Shown piece by piece: positions 9,466-18,251 of a stretch of DNA of 64,000 nucleotides. The position numbers and the translations under genes were made by a program. The notes beneath the pieces were generated by a model. That model was not told where the DNA came from and did not search any database. It saw only the letters and a list, made by a program, of their open reading frames with translations. This DNA comes from an uncultured Prevotellaceae bacterium (GTDB lineage Bacteria; Bacteroidota; Bacteroidia; Bacteroidales; Bacteroidaceae). The stretch is from NCBI GenBank assembly GCA_946406435.1, contig CAMJKP010000005.1:25813-89812 (forward strand), given 5' to 3'. Position 1 is the first letter of the stretch; each line of letters opens with the position of its first letter.

Positions 9466-9903
9466 TTATTTAATTTCAATACACTGGCATTCCTTTGCCT
9501 TTTCCTCTGGCGTCATCTTAGGGATGTCGATATATAGAACGCCATCGGTCATTTGGGCGGTGATGTTCTGCTTCTCTACATTGTCAGGTAGAGCCAGACG
9601 CTGTTCGTACTTGCTGTAGCTGAACTCGCGGCGGATGTACTTTTTCTCCTTGTTCTCATCCTTGTTCTCGTTTTTCTTCTCCATGGCAATAACGATGTCG
9701 CCATCAGAGATAGAAATGTTGAAGTCTTCCTTTGTCATTCCAGGAGCAGCAATCTCAACCTTGTAGCCCTTGTCGTCCTCAGAGACGTTGATGGCAGGTG
9801 ATGTGCTGTGGAACTGTGGGGTTATCCAACTGTCGTTGAAGAAGTCGTTGAAGAAAGAAGGGAAGAATCCCTGATTACTTGTTTTAGCATAAATTGGTAA
9901 CAT
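9466..9903 (-). CDS. Hsp20/alpha-crystallin small heat-shock protein
   Basis: ATP-independent holdase chaperone that binds unfolding proteins. The 145-residue protein has a short Phe-rich N-terminal region (FFPSFFNDFF), an alpha-crystallin domain at about residues 35-140 with YKVEIAAPGMTKEDFNISI and the A-x-x-x-n-G-V-L motif (AQMTDGVLYIDIPK). A longer frame starts at 9918, but GGAGG at 9911-9915 lies 7 nt upstream of the ATG at 9903, a rare clear Shine-Dalgarno site here that decides the start in favour of 9903. No TAnnTTTG box is visible upstream; instead there are direct and inverted repeats (10036-10123), so control may be unusual. Confidence 0.93.
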   Translation of the reverse strand: MLPIYAKTSNQGFFPSFFNDFFNDSWITPQFHSTSPAINVSEDDKGYKVEIAAPGMTKEDFNISISDGDIVIAMEKKNENKDENKEKKYIRREFSYSKYEQRLALPDNVEKQNITAQMTDGVLYIDIPKMTPEEKAKECQCIEIK

Positions 9904-10035
9904 AATTAAATCCTCCATTTAGATGTTAATAAATTAAGTTCTAAAAAGGTTGTGGATCTGCCTCATGTCAACTGGGTGTAGGTCTTTATGCCTTTCACCC
10001 ACCAAAATGCAAACAAAATGCCAGTGGCAATGTGA

Positions 10036-10123
10036 CTGACAATGAGTGTCAGCGGTTTTAAACTATTGTAACTTCCGTTAAACAAAGTGGGGCGAAAATT
10101 AAACTATTTCAACTTCGTTAAAC
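10036..10123 (-). promoter_or_regulatory. Candidate hsp20 operator region
   Basis: Two near-identical 23-24 bp direct repeats, AAACTATTGTAACTTCCGTT (from 10060) and AAACTATTTCAACTTCGTT (from 10101), spaced 41 bp apart (about four helical turns), next to the inverted repeat CTGACA-5-TGTCAG (10036-10052). They lie 130-220 bp upstream of the hsp20 start. Function is inferred from layout only. Confidence 0.4.
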
Positions 10124-10170
10124 TTTGAAGATGGTATTTTACGGTGACAGATTGTCAGTCGGGAGTGACA

Positions 10171-10776
10171 TTATTTCTTCCAGACGTTTACGATCTCGCC
10201 GATATACATCACGTGAACGCCCTGTTTCTTCTCATCGTACCACTGGCGCTGTTCAAGAGGCATAAGTTCCTTCTTGAACTGCTCAGCGTAGATTTTCTTA
10301 CATTCAATGGCGAGGTTAGCCTCCTTGTAGATAGGGTTTCCGAGTTTTGTGAACTCAGGAGTAAGGCCGGAACCCTTCACCTTGTCCTCGTCACGTCCGG
10401 ATACAGAACCGAGATACTGGAGCTTGTCGCGATACTGCTCAGGGAAGGCTGTTACGGTGAAGTACTCATTCTCTTCAAGGAACTTATATGTGTAGCGGTC
10501 GGTTGAGACGTAGATAGTTACTACAGGCTTTCCCCAGAGTTCACCAAGACCGCCCCATGCTATTGTCATCATGTTCATGCTTGTGTCCTTGCCGGCGGTA
10601 AGGAGCATCCAATCGTCAGCAAACATTTTTACGGCATTCACGTCTATCTCCTGTGGCTTTATCTCCTGCCACTGGTCGGAGGTAGTTGTCTTTGCTTCAG
10701 GCTCATTAGCCTTGTTGCCGCATGCTGTGAGAAGCAGGGCGGCGAAAATGCTGAGTGTTAATGCTTTGATTTTCAT
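10171..10776 (-). CDS. Flavin-reductase-like FMN-binding lipoprotein
   Basis: A 201-residue protein with a lipoprotein signal: hydrophobic core and lipobox LLTACG, lipidated Cys19. Residues about 40-200 match the flavin reductase / FMN-binding split-barrel fold: DDWMLLTAGK..NMMTIAWGGLGELWGKPVV (FMN phosphate and isoalloxazine contact region), STDRYTYKFLEENEYFTVTAFP, and SGRDEDKVKGSGLT. Cytoplasmic homologues reduce flavins or bind FMN; export of this one as a lipoprotein is the unusual point. It follows the carboxylesterase gene after 89 nt on the same strand and is probably co-transcribed. Reaction not known. Confidence 0.78.
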   Translation of the reverse strand: MKIKALTLSIFAALLLTACGNKANEPEAKTTTSDQWQEIKPQEIDVNAVKMFADDWMLLTAGKDTSMNMMTIAWGGLGELWGKPVVTIYVSTDRYTYKFLEENEYFTVTAFPEQYRDKLQYLGSVSGRDEDKVKGSGLTPEFTKLGNPIYKEANLAIECKKIYAEQFKKELMPLEQRQWYDEKKQGVHVMYIGEIVNVWKK

Positions 10777-10865
10777 AATTTAAACGATTGTATCTCTTAT
10801 TATAAAGAGATTATTTATAACATTAGAGGAGGAGGCGACCGAACTCAGCCGACTCCTTTCTATAA

Positions 10866-12428
10866 TCACTTTGCCCACGCTTTGCCTTCGGCTGTTCGGC
10901 GCCATGTGAAATATGTGTCGAGCACCTTGAGGGCTTCCTCGCTTGGCACTTTGGTGGCAGAAGGGTTAGGGTAGGTGAGGTGCATTGTCTGAGGCTTGTC
11001 GTTGCTGAAGGCTGGCCATTTAGGGAGCCCCTCACCGTTAGGATCACCATATTTCGCGAAGTTAATCCAATACTTGCCCATAAGTTCAGAGAGAGGACGG
11101 TCAACATCCGGACGCTCAAACTTATCCATGTGCTGGAAGACGAAATTCACGTCCTGGCCGTGGTAGGAGCCCTTTCCGAAGTTAGGAGAGCCTTTAGGAT
11201 GGTCGGGATGCTGGTCGAAGTAATACAGGAACACCTTTGACTTACCCGTCTTAGTCTGAAGACGTGCCCAGTTCCATGTCTGCCAACCGAAAGCTGCATC
11301 GCGCATAAGGTCGCGTGACTGCTTACCACCGTCTTCCTCTGTATATGGATATGCCTTGAGAAGTGCATCTGCAAACTTACCGTAACGTGTCTTGGTGCTG
11401 CTCTCGTAGCTTTCCTTTGAGCTTCCGTTGAAAGAAAAACTTGCGCCTTCATCGGAGTTATAGCCAATGAGAACAGGTACGTCATTATATTTGCCGTTAG
11501 CATAGAGAACAGACTGATCATCGGGGATGACACAGCCGTCAACGACAGGCCAGCTGCAGGTGCCGAGACCTTGTGCTGAGAACTTGCTTGCATCCATTGC
11601 ACGAAGCTCAGCGAGAGACTTGGCGCCAAGTTTCTGCATGACCTGAGTACCATCCTTCTCGGCATCAGCGAGAGTCTTCATGTTCTCGCCAGGGTAGGTG
11701 GTAGGGCGAGTAGGACCGAAAGAGCCGCCACTCTGGGAGATAGCACCTTGGAAGAGTCCCTTTGCCAAAGGAGAGGCGCAAAGCATGCTTACGGAGATAC
11801 CTCCGGCAGATTCTCCAAAGATAGTAATCTTGTTAGGATCACCACCAAAGCGTGCAATGTTATTCTTTATCCATTGAAGTGCAACAATCTGATCCATAAG
11901 ACCATAGTTGCCTGAGATATGCTTGTCGTTCTCGGCTGTAAGCTCAGGGAGAGTGAGGAATCCGAGCTGTCCTACACGATAGTTGACGCTTGCAAGGATG
12001 ATACCGCCTTTACGTGCAAGTTCCTCGCAGTCGTAGTTAGGGTCGGCTGTAGAACCGAACACGAAACCGCCGCCATAGATCCATACGAGGACAGGCAGCT
12101 TCTCGTCAGTCTTCTTTGCAGGGCTCCACACGTTGAGATACAGGCAATCTTCGCTGTATTCGGCAGAAGGAGCGCCTTGAATAGGTCCGGGAGCGTATTT
12201 CTTTGTCTCAAGAGTCTTTGTCCAATGCTTCACCGGCTGTGGAGCCTTCCATCTGAGTTCGCCTACAGGAGGCGCAGCGAATGGAATGCCTTTGTAAATC
12301 ATAAGTCCGTTGGCCTCATAGCCCTCTATAGGACCGGCCTCGGTTGTCACGTTAGTAGTGAGAGGACCTTGTGCAGATGCTCCCAAGCAATGTAATACGC
12401 AGAGGATTAGTGATGCTATTTTCTTCAT
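10866..12428 (-). CDS. Type-B carboxylesterase, secreted
   Basis: Alpha/beta-hydrolase of the cholinesterase / para-nitrobenzyl esterase family, 520 residues including a signal peptide ending GASAQ (about residue 20). Catalytic Ser207 is in FGESAGG, the oxyanion-hole motif is IYGGGFVFG, the family's EDCLYLNVW motif is present, and the acid and His are expected near GYNSDEGASF and GSYHGQDVNFVF. Such enzymes in plant-fibre degraders often remove acetyl or feruloyl groups; proximity to the GH67/GH10 block makes that plausible but not shown. A paralogue lies at 37168. First gene of a likely two-gene unit with the FMN-binding lipoprotein. Confidence 0.88.
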   Translation of the reverse strand: MKKIASLILCVLHCLGASAQGPLTTNVTTEAGPIEGYEANGLMIYKGIPFAAPPVGELRWKAPQPVKHWTKTLETKKYAPGPIQGAPSAEYSEDCLYLNVWSPAKKTDEKLPVLVWIYGGGFVFGSTADPNYDCEELARKGGIILASVNYRVGQLGFLTLPELTAENDKHISGNYGLMDQIVALQWIKNNIARFGGDPNKITIFGESAGGISVSMLCASPLAKGLFQGAISQSGGSFGPTRPTTYPGENMKTLADAEKDGTQVMQKLGAKSLAELRAMDASKFSAQGLGTCSWPVVDGCVIPDDQSVLYANGKYNDVPVLIGYNSDEGASFSFNGSSKESYESSTKTRYGKFADALLKAYPYTEEDGGKQSRDLMRDAAFGWQTWNWARLQTKTGKSKVFLYYFDQHPDHPKGSPNFGKGSYHGQDVNFVFQHMDKFERPDVDRPLSELMGKYWINFAKYGDPNGEGLPKWPAFSNDKPQTMHLTYPNPSATKVPSEEALKVLDTYFTWRRTAEGKAWAK

Positions 12429-12544
12429 TTTTTGTTGTCTTTTTATTTTTTTTGCTTAAATTGTTTATGCTATTGAATAGTTCTTGTAAAATAATAGTTT
12501 TTCTTGCATAAATCCGTTATAGCTTATATTCTAATGATGGGAGT

Positions 12545-12590
12545 TGGAACGGACTTACAACGGATTTACAACGGACTTGTAACGGAGGTA
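12545..12590. repeat. 11-bp-periodic AACGGACTTAC repeat, copy 1
   Basis: Four successive 11 bp units starting at 12548, 12559, 12570 and 12581 (AACGGACTTAC, AACGGATTTAC, AACGGACTTGT, AACGGAGGTA). Same family at 25226, 28446 and 42361. Lies 14 bp beyond the stop of the 12605 gene. Confidence 0.85.
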
Positions 12591-12604
12591 AAAGGGTGGG
12601 GAGG

Positions 12605-12967
12605 TTATTGGTTCTTCTCCCAGTCTTCCCATTCCTTGAGAGCAGCCTGCCAGTCGGTAGCACCATTCTCAATGGCTTCCTGTTGCTTGGCGGCTTCATC
12701 GCGGGCTTTGTCTCGGGCACGCTTTGCCTTCATATCGGCTATGGTGGCATCATCGAGGATAACGATGGCGCCACGATTTATTGCTTCCTGTAGTTCTACG
12801 TCACCGAATGCCTTGCCCTGCTCGTTGAAATCGGAGATGTTGAACTCGAAGTTTACACGCAACTGATGGCGTATCTCCTTCTGTTGAAAACGAGTACCAG
12901 CATTCTTCTTGCGGAGAAGCATGGCGATTATGTCAATCTCATGCTGAGAGAATTTGTTTCTGCCCAT
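12605..12967 (-). CDS. Conserved-looking hypothetical protein, 120 aa
   Basis: I do not recognise a named family. The N-terminus (MGRNKFSQHEIDIIAMLLRKKNAG) reads like a helix-turn-helix-type or helical start with no signal peptide or membrane segment; the middle contains FNISDFNEQGKAFGDVELQ; the last 50 residues are a highly charged helix rich in Ala, Lys, Glu and Arg (AKRARDKARDEAAKQQEAIE), probably coiled coil. A TATCTTTG box on the minus strand 120 bp upstream supports expression. Cytoplasmic; function unknown. Confidence 0.7.
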   Translation of the reverse strand: MGRNKFSQHEIDIIAMLLRKKNAGTRFQQKEIRHQLRVNFEFNISDFNEQGKAFGDVELQEAINRGAIVILDDATIADMKAKRARDKARDEAAKQQEAIENGATDWQAALKEWEDWEKNQ

Positions 12968-13087
12968 TGAATTTATTTACTATTTAGCTATTTACTGTTT
13001 ACTATTGGAAATTGAAAATGAAAAATACATATTGCCTTTGACTGTTTCTGTGTAACTTGTATTTTTCATTTGTCGTATTTCATCGTG

Positions 13088-13095
13088 CAAAGATA
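13088..13095 (-). promoter_or_regulatory. -7 box for the 12605-12967 gene
   Basis: CAAAGATA on the plus strand reads TATCTTTG on the minus strand, matching TAnnTTTG. No good TTTG at -33, so moderate support. Confidence 0.45.
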
Positions 13096-13178
13096 CAAAT
13101 TTTTGACGGAAAGACCGATGAAATGGTTTAAAAACTTACTTTCTGCTCTATTTTTTCGTAATAAAGAATGGATTTGTC

Positions 13179-13207
13179 TTGTTTTCGGATATTTTTTATT
13201 ATCTTTG
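13179..13207 (+). promoter_or_regulatory. Promoter for the GH67 gene
   Basis: TTG (13179-13181), 18 bp spacer, TATCTTTG (13200-13207). The leader of about 100 nt to 13317 contains short repeats (AAAGGTC, GGACCTTAGTCC) that could form a small hairpin. Otherwise the 349 bp spacer 12968-13316 holds only the two divergent promoters. Confidence 0.6.
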
Positions 13208-13316
13208 CACTAAGAAAATAAGTCAAAATAGTCAAAGGTCAAAAAAAGCCAAAGGCTCTCGGACCTTAGTCCTTAGACTTCGGTTCTGAAAAAAATAATT
13301 AAGACCTATAGGTTAC

Positions 13317-15347
13317 ATGAATAAATTATATTTAACATTGTTGCTCCTTTTAGGAGTCTCTCTGACCAAGGCGGAAGATGGTCATTCGTTGTGGCTGAGA
13401 ATGTCAAAGAATGATGCTCCTGCAAATGTCAGAACACAAGGAGTAAAGAAATCTGTAGTTGTTACTACCGCTACAAATGAGTTGAAGCAATACTGGAAGG
13501 GTGGGCAGATAATCCTCTCTCTAACAGGAAAATCAACAGACGATACATATTCCATCGGTAATGATAATGGCATCATTACCGTGACATCATCTACAGAGAA
13601 CGGACTTCTGTATGGTGCATATACCCTTTTGAGGTTGCAGCAGACGGGAGAGCAGGTGAAGGCTATGAACGATTCGCCTACTTCAAATCTCCGTATTTTG
13701 AACCATTGGGATAATCCAAATGGTACTGTAGAGCGTGGCTTCTCTGGTAAGAGCATCTTTTGGAAAGAGAATGGTATGGCAGACCTTGAGATTGTCAAGG
13801 AGTATGGCCGTGCGTGTGCTTCTGTTGGCATCAATGCCACTGTGTTGAACAATGTGAATGCCAAGCCTTTGATGCTTGATACAAAGAAACTCGCTGAGAC
13901 CAAACGTATTGCAGATGCTTTGCGCCCTTACGGCATCAGGGTTTTCCTCTCAATCAACTTTGCTACACCGAAGGTTATAGGTGGTTTAGATACCGCGGAT
14001 CCTCTTGATAAGAAAGTTGTTGAGTGGTGGAATAAGAAATGTGCAGAGATATACAAGAAGATTCCTGACTTCGGCGGTTTCCTTGTGAAGGCAAATTCGG
14101 AGGGTGAACCTGGTCCTATGGATTATGGAAGGAATCATGCAGATGGTGCGAACATGCTTGCTGATGCCCTGAATAATGGCTTCGAGTCTGTCAAGCATCC
14201 AGCCAATACTCCTAAGCCGATTGTGATGTGGCGTGCATTCGTATATTCTCCCAAGGGTACGGATCGTGCTTCTCAGGCATACGATGAGTTTATGCCACTT
14301 GACGGCCTGTTCCGTGAGAACGTGATTATACAGGTTAAGAACGGTCCTATTGACTTCCAGCCACGTGAACCGGTATCACCTTTGTTTTTCTCTTTGGAAA
14401 AGACTCCTGTGATGCCTGAGTTCCAGATTACTCAGGAATATACAGGTGAGAGCATCCACACATGTTTCCTTGCAAGTATGTGGAAGGAGTTCTTTGGTGT
14501 TGTAAAGAAGCATGCTCGTGTTAAGAAATATGATGCCGTGGCAGGTGTTGCCAATGTGGGCGATATGAGGAACTGGTGTGGAAGCGATATGACACAGGTG
14601 AACTGGTATGCCTTTGGTAGAATGGCATGGAATGATGCTATTACTCCGCAGCAGATAGCTGATGAGTGGCTGAAGATGACATACACAACGAATAAGGCAT
14701 TCGTTGAGCCTATGACAGAGGTGCTGATGGAGAGTAGGGAAGCGGTAGTAAGGTATATGATGCCTCTCGGTCTTCACCATATCTTTGCAGGAGGTCATCA
14801 CTATGGTCCGGAGCCTTGGTGCGATCCAAAGGGATGGCGTGAGGATTGGAAGCCAAAGTACTATCACAAGGCAGACAAGACGGGAATAGGCTTTGACCGC
14901 ACAATGAACGGTTCGCAGAATGTAAGGCAATATCCTGATGCCTTGTTTAATATATATAATAAGGTAGATGAATGTCCAGAACAGCTGTTGTTGTGGTTCC
15001 ATCATGTGCCTTGGACTCATAAGATGCACAATGGTGAGACCTTGTGGGAGGCATTGTGTCATACCTACGACCATGGAGTTCGTCAGGCAGAGGCATTTGC
15101 CCGTATCTGGAATCAGATGAAACCATACGTGGATGCTGAGCGTTATGAGGCTCAGAAGCTCAATTTCGACCGTCAGGCAAAGGATGCGTGGTGGTGGAGA
15201 GATGCCTGTCTGCTGTATTTCCAGCAGTTCTCTGGCATGAAGCTACCTCTTGACTGTCCTGCACCAAAATATAAATTCGAGGATTTACAGAAGTACAACC
15301 TGCCTATAGATAACTATACAAGGGCACCGTTTGAGAAGCTTCCGTAA
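13317..15347 (+). CDS. GH67 alpha-glucuronidase
   Basis: Removes (4-O-methyl-)glucuronic acid from the non-reducing end of xylo-oligosaccharides. The 676-residue protein starts with a signal peptide (cleavage near TKAED). It shows the family's N-terminal LWLRM motif, the catalytic barrel with GRACASVGINATVLNNVNA, the acid-bearing KANSEGEPGP motif (Glu262 the likely general acid), DYGRNHADGANMLADAL, VANVGDMRNWCGSDMTQVNWYAFGR-like segment (aromatic substrate cleft) and the C-terminal LPLDCPAP tail. Length is normal for the family. First gene of a plus-strand xylan block with GPH symporter, GH10 and GH43. An exported location implies action on oligosaccharides before import. Confidence 0.94.
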   Translation: MNKLYLTLLLLLGVSLTKAEDGHSLWLRMSKNDAPANVRTQGVKKSVVVTTATNELKQYWKGGQIILSLTGKSTDDTYSIGNDNGIITVTSSTENGLLYGAYTLLRLQQTGEQVKAMNDSPTSNLRILNHWDNPNGTVERGFSGKSIFWKENGMADLEIVKEYGRACASVGINATVLNNVNAKPLMLDTKKLAETKRIADALRPYGIRVFLSINFATPKVIGGLDTADPLDKKVVEWWNKKCAEIYKKIPDFGGFLVKANSEGEPGPMDYGRNHADGANMLADALNNGFESVKHPANTPKPIVMWRAFVYSPKGTDRASQAYDEFMPLDGLFRENVIIQVKNGPIDFQPREPVSPLFFSLEKTPVMPEFQITQEYTGESIHTCFLASMWKEFFGVVKKHARVKKYDAVAGVANVGDMRNWCGSDMTQVNWYAFGRMAWNDAITPQQIADEWLKMTYTTNKAFVEPMTEVLMESREAVVRYMMPLGLHHIFAGGHHYGPEPWCDPKGWREDWKPKYYHKADKTGIGFDRTMNGSQNVRQYPDALFNIYNKVDECPEQLLLWFHHVPWTHKMHNGETLWEALCHTYDHGVRQAEAFARIWNQMKPYVDAERYEAQKLNFDRQAKDAWWWRDACLLYFQQFSGMKLPLDCPAPKYKFEDLQKYNLPIDNYTRAPFEKLP

Positions 15348-15348
15348 A

Positions 15349-15452
15349 AAAGACCTTTCCCTAACCCCTGACACATACTCCGATATTATTAACATCGGAC
15401 TTCCCATAAAAGGAGGGGAGTAGATACACTTTGTTGTAGTGGGGGATTGATG
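15349..15452. repeat. GC-rich palindromic repeat, copy 3
   Basis: CCCTAACCCCTGACAC, then an internal CGAT..ATCGG hairpin, then TTCCCATAAAAGGAGGGGAG and TAGATACACTTTG, in the spacer after GH67. The right half matches the family seen at 23321 and 39769; the left half is interrupted. Confidence 0.6.
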
Positions 15453-15504
15453 TTGAAAAAAAATACGAATTTGTTTCAATTTAATATTTTTTTTCAATAT
15501 TGAC

Positions 15505-15535
15505 TTTGCAGATAGGAAAGAAATAACTACCTTTG
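15505..15535 (+). promoter_or_regulatory. Promoter for GPH symporter
   Basis: TTTG (15505-15508), 19 bp, TACCTTTG (15528-15535). It means the symporter, GH10 and GH43 can be transcribed separately from GH67. Confidence 0.7.
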
Positions 15536-15594
15536 CAAGAAATTCAAAAACAAAGAAAATCTTTAAACTATAAAAATAAATACTAAACAATCAA

Positions 15595-16983
15595 ATGACA
15601 ACAAACGAATCTAAGGGCTTTTATAAGCTGAGCTGGATTCAGCGAATCGGCTTTGGTTCTGGTGATTTGGCTCAGAACCTCATCTTTCAGGTAACATGTA
15701 CTTACCTAACATTCTTCTTTACTGATATCTATGGACTTGATGCAGCTGCTGTTGCATTGATGTTTACTGTCGGTAACGTCTTGAACGTAATATGGGATCC
15801 TATTGTTGGTGCAATCATCGACAAGAGCAATCCAAAGTTCGGTAAGTATCGCTCATACTTGCTTTATGTAGGTGTGCCTCTGTCAATATCTGCAATTCTC
15901 TGTTTCTATGATGGATTCAGGCCTTCTATTGTCTATGCGTATATCACATATATCGCAATGACATTGCTCTACACATTTATCAACGTGCCTTATGGCGCTT
16001 TGAATTCATCACTTACTCGTGATACTGATGAGATCACCATCCTTACATCTGTTCGTATGTTCATGGCTAATGTTGGTGGTTTGGCTGTAAACTCAGGTCT
16101 TCCTCTTGTTATCGGTCTCTTCGCAGTAGCTTCAGGTGATGAGTTGCCAAAGGACTCTCACGCTTGGTTCGTCACAATGTCTCTCTATGCCATTGTAGGT
16201 ATGGCACTCCTCATCTTCTGTTTTTCACAGTGTAAGGAACGTGTCGTTATGGACTCAAAGTCAAGTGAAGATGTAAAGATCAGCGACCTTTGGATGGAGT
16301 TCAAGGATAATGGCCCGCTTCGTGTCATTGCATTCTTCTTCATTACAGCATTTGCTATGATGTCAATCGGAAATGCTGCTGGTGCATACTTCATCAACAG
16401 CAATATGCACGGAACAGCAACTGAGCTTTCTATCTTCATGGCGCTTGGTTCTCTTCCTTCATTCATCTTTATGCCACTTGTTCCTGCAATCAAGAAGGCT
16501 ATTGGCAAGAAGAATATGTTCTATGCTTTCCTTGGTTGTGCAATCCTCGGTATGGTAATGCTCTACGTTATTGCTAAGATGGATCAGCCAAGCATGACAT
16601 GGATCTACATCGCACAGTTCATCAAGTCAACAGGTGTTATTGTTGCTACTGGTTATATGTGGGCTCTTGTTCCTGAGGTTATTTCTTACGGCGAATGGAA
16701 GAGTGGAAAGCGTATCGCAGGTATCGTAAATGCTCTTACTGGTATCTTCTTCAAGGCTGGTATGACACTTGGTGGTATCGTTGCTCCTGCTGTTCTTGCA
16801 TACGTAGCATACAACAAGGATAGCATTCAGCAGAGTCCAGAGGCAGAAGAAGGTATTCTCTGGCTTGTTTGTGTAATCCCTGCAATTCTTCTTGCTCTTG
16901 CTATGTTCATCATCTCTCGTTATCAGTTGACCGATGAGAAGATTGACGAGATCAACAAGGCAATCGAGGAAAGAAATAAGTAA
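15595..16983 (+). CDS. GPH-family glycoside/pentoside:cation symporter
   Basis: Inner-membrane transporter of the glycoside-pentoside-hexuronide family (MFS superfamily), 462 residues with about 12 predicted membrane segments. The N-terminal GFGSGDLAQNLIFQ and DIYGLDAAAVALMF..NVLNVIWDPIVGAIIDKSNPKFGKYR are hallmark GPH sequences (cation-binding Asp and the R-x-G/KxR loop). Expected to import xylo-oligosaccharides, perhaps glucuronoxylo-oligosaccharides, with Na+ or H+. It sits between GH67 and GH10/GH43, an arrangement known from Prevotella and Bacteroides xylan loci, which feeds the signal-less GH43. Confidence 0.93.
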   Translation: MTTNESKGFYKLSWIQRIGFGSGDLAQNLIFQVTCTYLTFFFTDIYGLDAAAVALMFTVGNVLNVIWDPIVGAIIDKSNPKFGKYRSYLLYVGVPLSISAILCFYDGFRPSIVYAYITYIAMTLLYTFINVPYGALNSSLTRDTDEITILTSVRMFMANVGGLAVNSGLPLVIGLFAVASGDELPKDSHAWFVTMSLYAIVGMALLIFCFSQCKERVVMDSKSSEDVKISDLWMEFKDNGPLRVIAFFFITAFAMMSIGNAAGAYFINSNMHGTATELSIFMALGSLPSFIFMPLVPAIKKAIGKKNMFYAFLGCAILGMVMLYVIAKMDQPSMTWIYIAQFIKSTGVIVATGYMWALVPEVISYGEWKSGKRIAGIVNALTGIFFKAGMTLGGIVAPAVLAYVAYNKDSIQQSPEAEEGILWLVCVIPAILLALAMFIISRYQLTDEKIDEINKAIEERNK

Positions 16984-16991
16984 AAAGTCTG

Positions 16992-17067
16992 ATTAACAAT
17001 TAATAATTAACATGCCTGCTGGAATGTGATTTCTTGAGCGAGCCTATGTTAATTATTAATTGTTAAT
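16992..17067. repeat. AT-rich perfect inverted repeat inside the xylan operon
   Basis: 22 bp arms, ATTAACAATTAATAATTAAC.. (16992-17013) and its exact complement (17046-17067), with a 32 nt loop, between the symporter stop and the GH10 start. Could act as a mRNA processing or stability element in the operon. Confidence 0.8.
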
Positions 17068-17107
17068 TGTTAATTCAAAATTTAGGAATCAAGCGAACTA
17101 TAACTGA

Positions 17108-18238
17108 ATGAAGAAAATACTTTTATCAGCTGCGTTGCTTTGCTTTCTCAGCATTAATGCCCAGAACATGCAGCTTCGCAAACTGATTCCTGCAGAAAAT
17201 ATCCTTATCGGCGCCACAGTCAACCAATGGCTTGTGGCTGCCGATTTGGGGCTTTCGGAGCATCAGTTAAATGATCCAAGCTATAAGCTCGTCGGTAATC
17301 GTGATCAGATGAAGATAGAGATGAGCGTAGTACCGGGTGAGTTTAACTGTGTGACTGCCGAAAACTGCATGAAATCGGAGGTTATTTCACCGAAGAAAGG
17401 CATTTATGATTTTGTTTTGGCCGATCAATTTGTGGAGTATGCGCAGAAGCATAATCTTGCAATTATAGGCCATGCTCCTATATGGCACTCTCAGTGTGCA
17501 AGTTGGATTTGTCACAATGAGGATGGAAGTCTGGTAAGCAAAGAACAACTCAAGGAGAATATGCGTAACTATATCAATACCGTCTATGGACATTTCCGCG
17601 GAAAGATCAAGGGGTATGATGTAGCCAACGAATGTATCGAAGACGATGGCTCTTACCGTAACAGCGACTTCTATAAGATTATGGGGGAGGAATATATCGA
17701 CTGGGCTTTCCAATGTGCACAGGAGGCCGACCCTAATGCAGAGCTTTATTACAACGACTATTCTATGGCTGAGCCTGGAAAGCGTGCAACTGTAGTAAAG
17801 GTTATACAGCGTCTCAAGAGCAAGGGAATACGAATAGATGCTGTAGGCTTGCAGACTCATATCGGTATGGATTTCCCAGAATTTGAAGAATATGAGAAAT
17901 CAGTCAAGGCATTCATTGATGCCGGTGTTGACGTTCAGCTAACAGAGACGGATATGTCAATTCTCCCGAATCCTTATACTGGTGCCGATGTGGCTACCCG
18001 TTTCCAGTATTCACCGGAGAAGGATCCTTACAAGAATGGCATAACCAAGAAGCAGTTGAAACCTTGGCAGGATCGCTTCAAGCAGCTTTTTGACATCGTC
18101 AATAAGTATTCAAAGAACGTGAAGCGTGTTACTTTCTGGGGTGTAACGGATGCATCTTCTTGGAAGAATGATTTCCCAATCCCCGGTCGTACAGACTACC
18201 CATTGCCATTCGACCGCGATGGAAAGTTCAAGTTTTAA
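17108..18238 (+). CDS. GH10 endo-1,4-beta-xylanase
   Basis: Cleaves the xylan backbone with retention of configuration. 376 residues: signal peptide ending SINAQ (residue 19), then a single GH10 barrel with no accessory binding module. Landmarks: IIGHAPIWHSQ (substrate-binding His/Trp), DVANECIED with the acid/base Glu175, NDYSM, AVGLQTHIGMD, and QLTETDMSI with the nucleophile Glu280; VTFWGVTDASSW near the C-terminus. Length fits a compact periplasmic or cell-associated xylanase working on shorter chains. Follows the symporter by 124 bp containing an inverted repeat. Confidence 0.96.
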   Translation: MKKILLSAALLCFLSINAQNMQLRKLIPAENILIGATVNQWLVAADLGLSEHQLNDPSYKLVGNRDQMKIEMSVVPGEFNCVTAENCMKSEVISPKKGIYDFVLADQFVEYAQKHNLAIIGHAPIWHSQCASWICHNEDGSLVSKEQLKENMRNYINTVYGHFRGKIKGYDVANECIEDDGSYRNSDFYKIMGEEYIDWAFQCAQEADPNAELYYNDYSMAEPGKRATVVKVIQRLKSKGIRIDAVGLQTHIGMDFPEFEEYEKSVKAFIDAGVDVQLTETDMSILPNPYTGADVATRFQYSPEKDPYKNGITKKQLKPWQDRFKQLFDIVNKYSKNVKRVTFWGVTDASSWKNDFPIPGRTDYPLPFDRDGKFKF

Positions 18239-18251
18239 ACAATAACATGTA

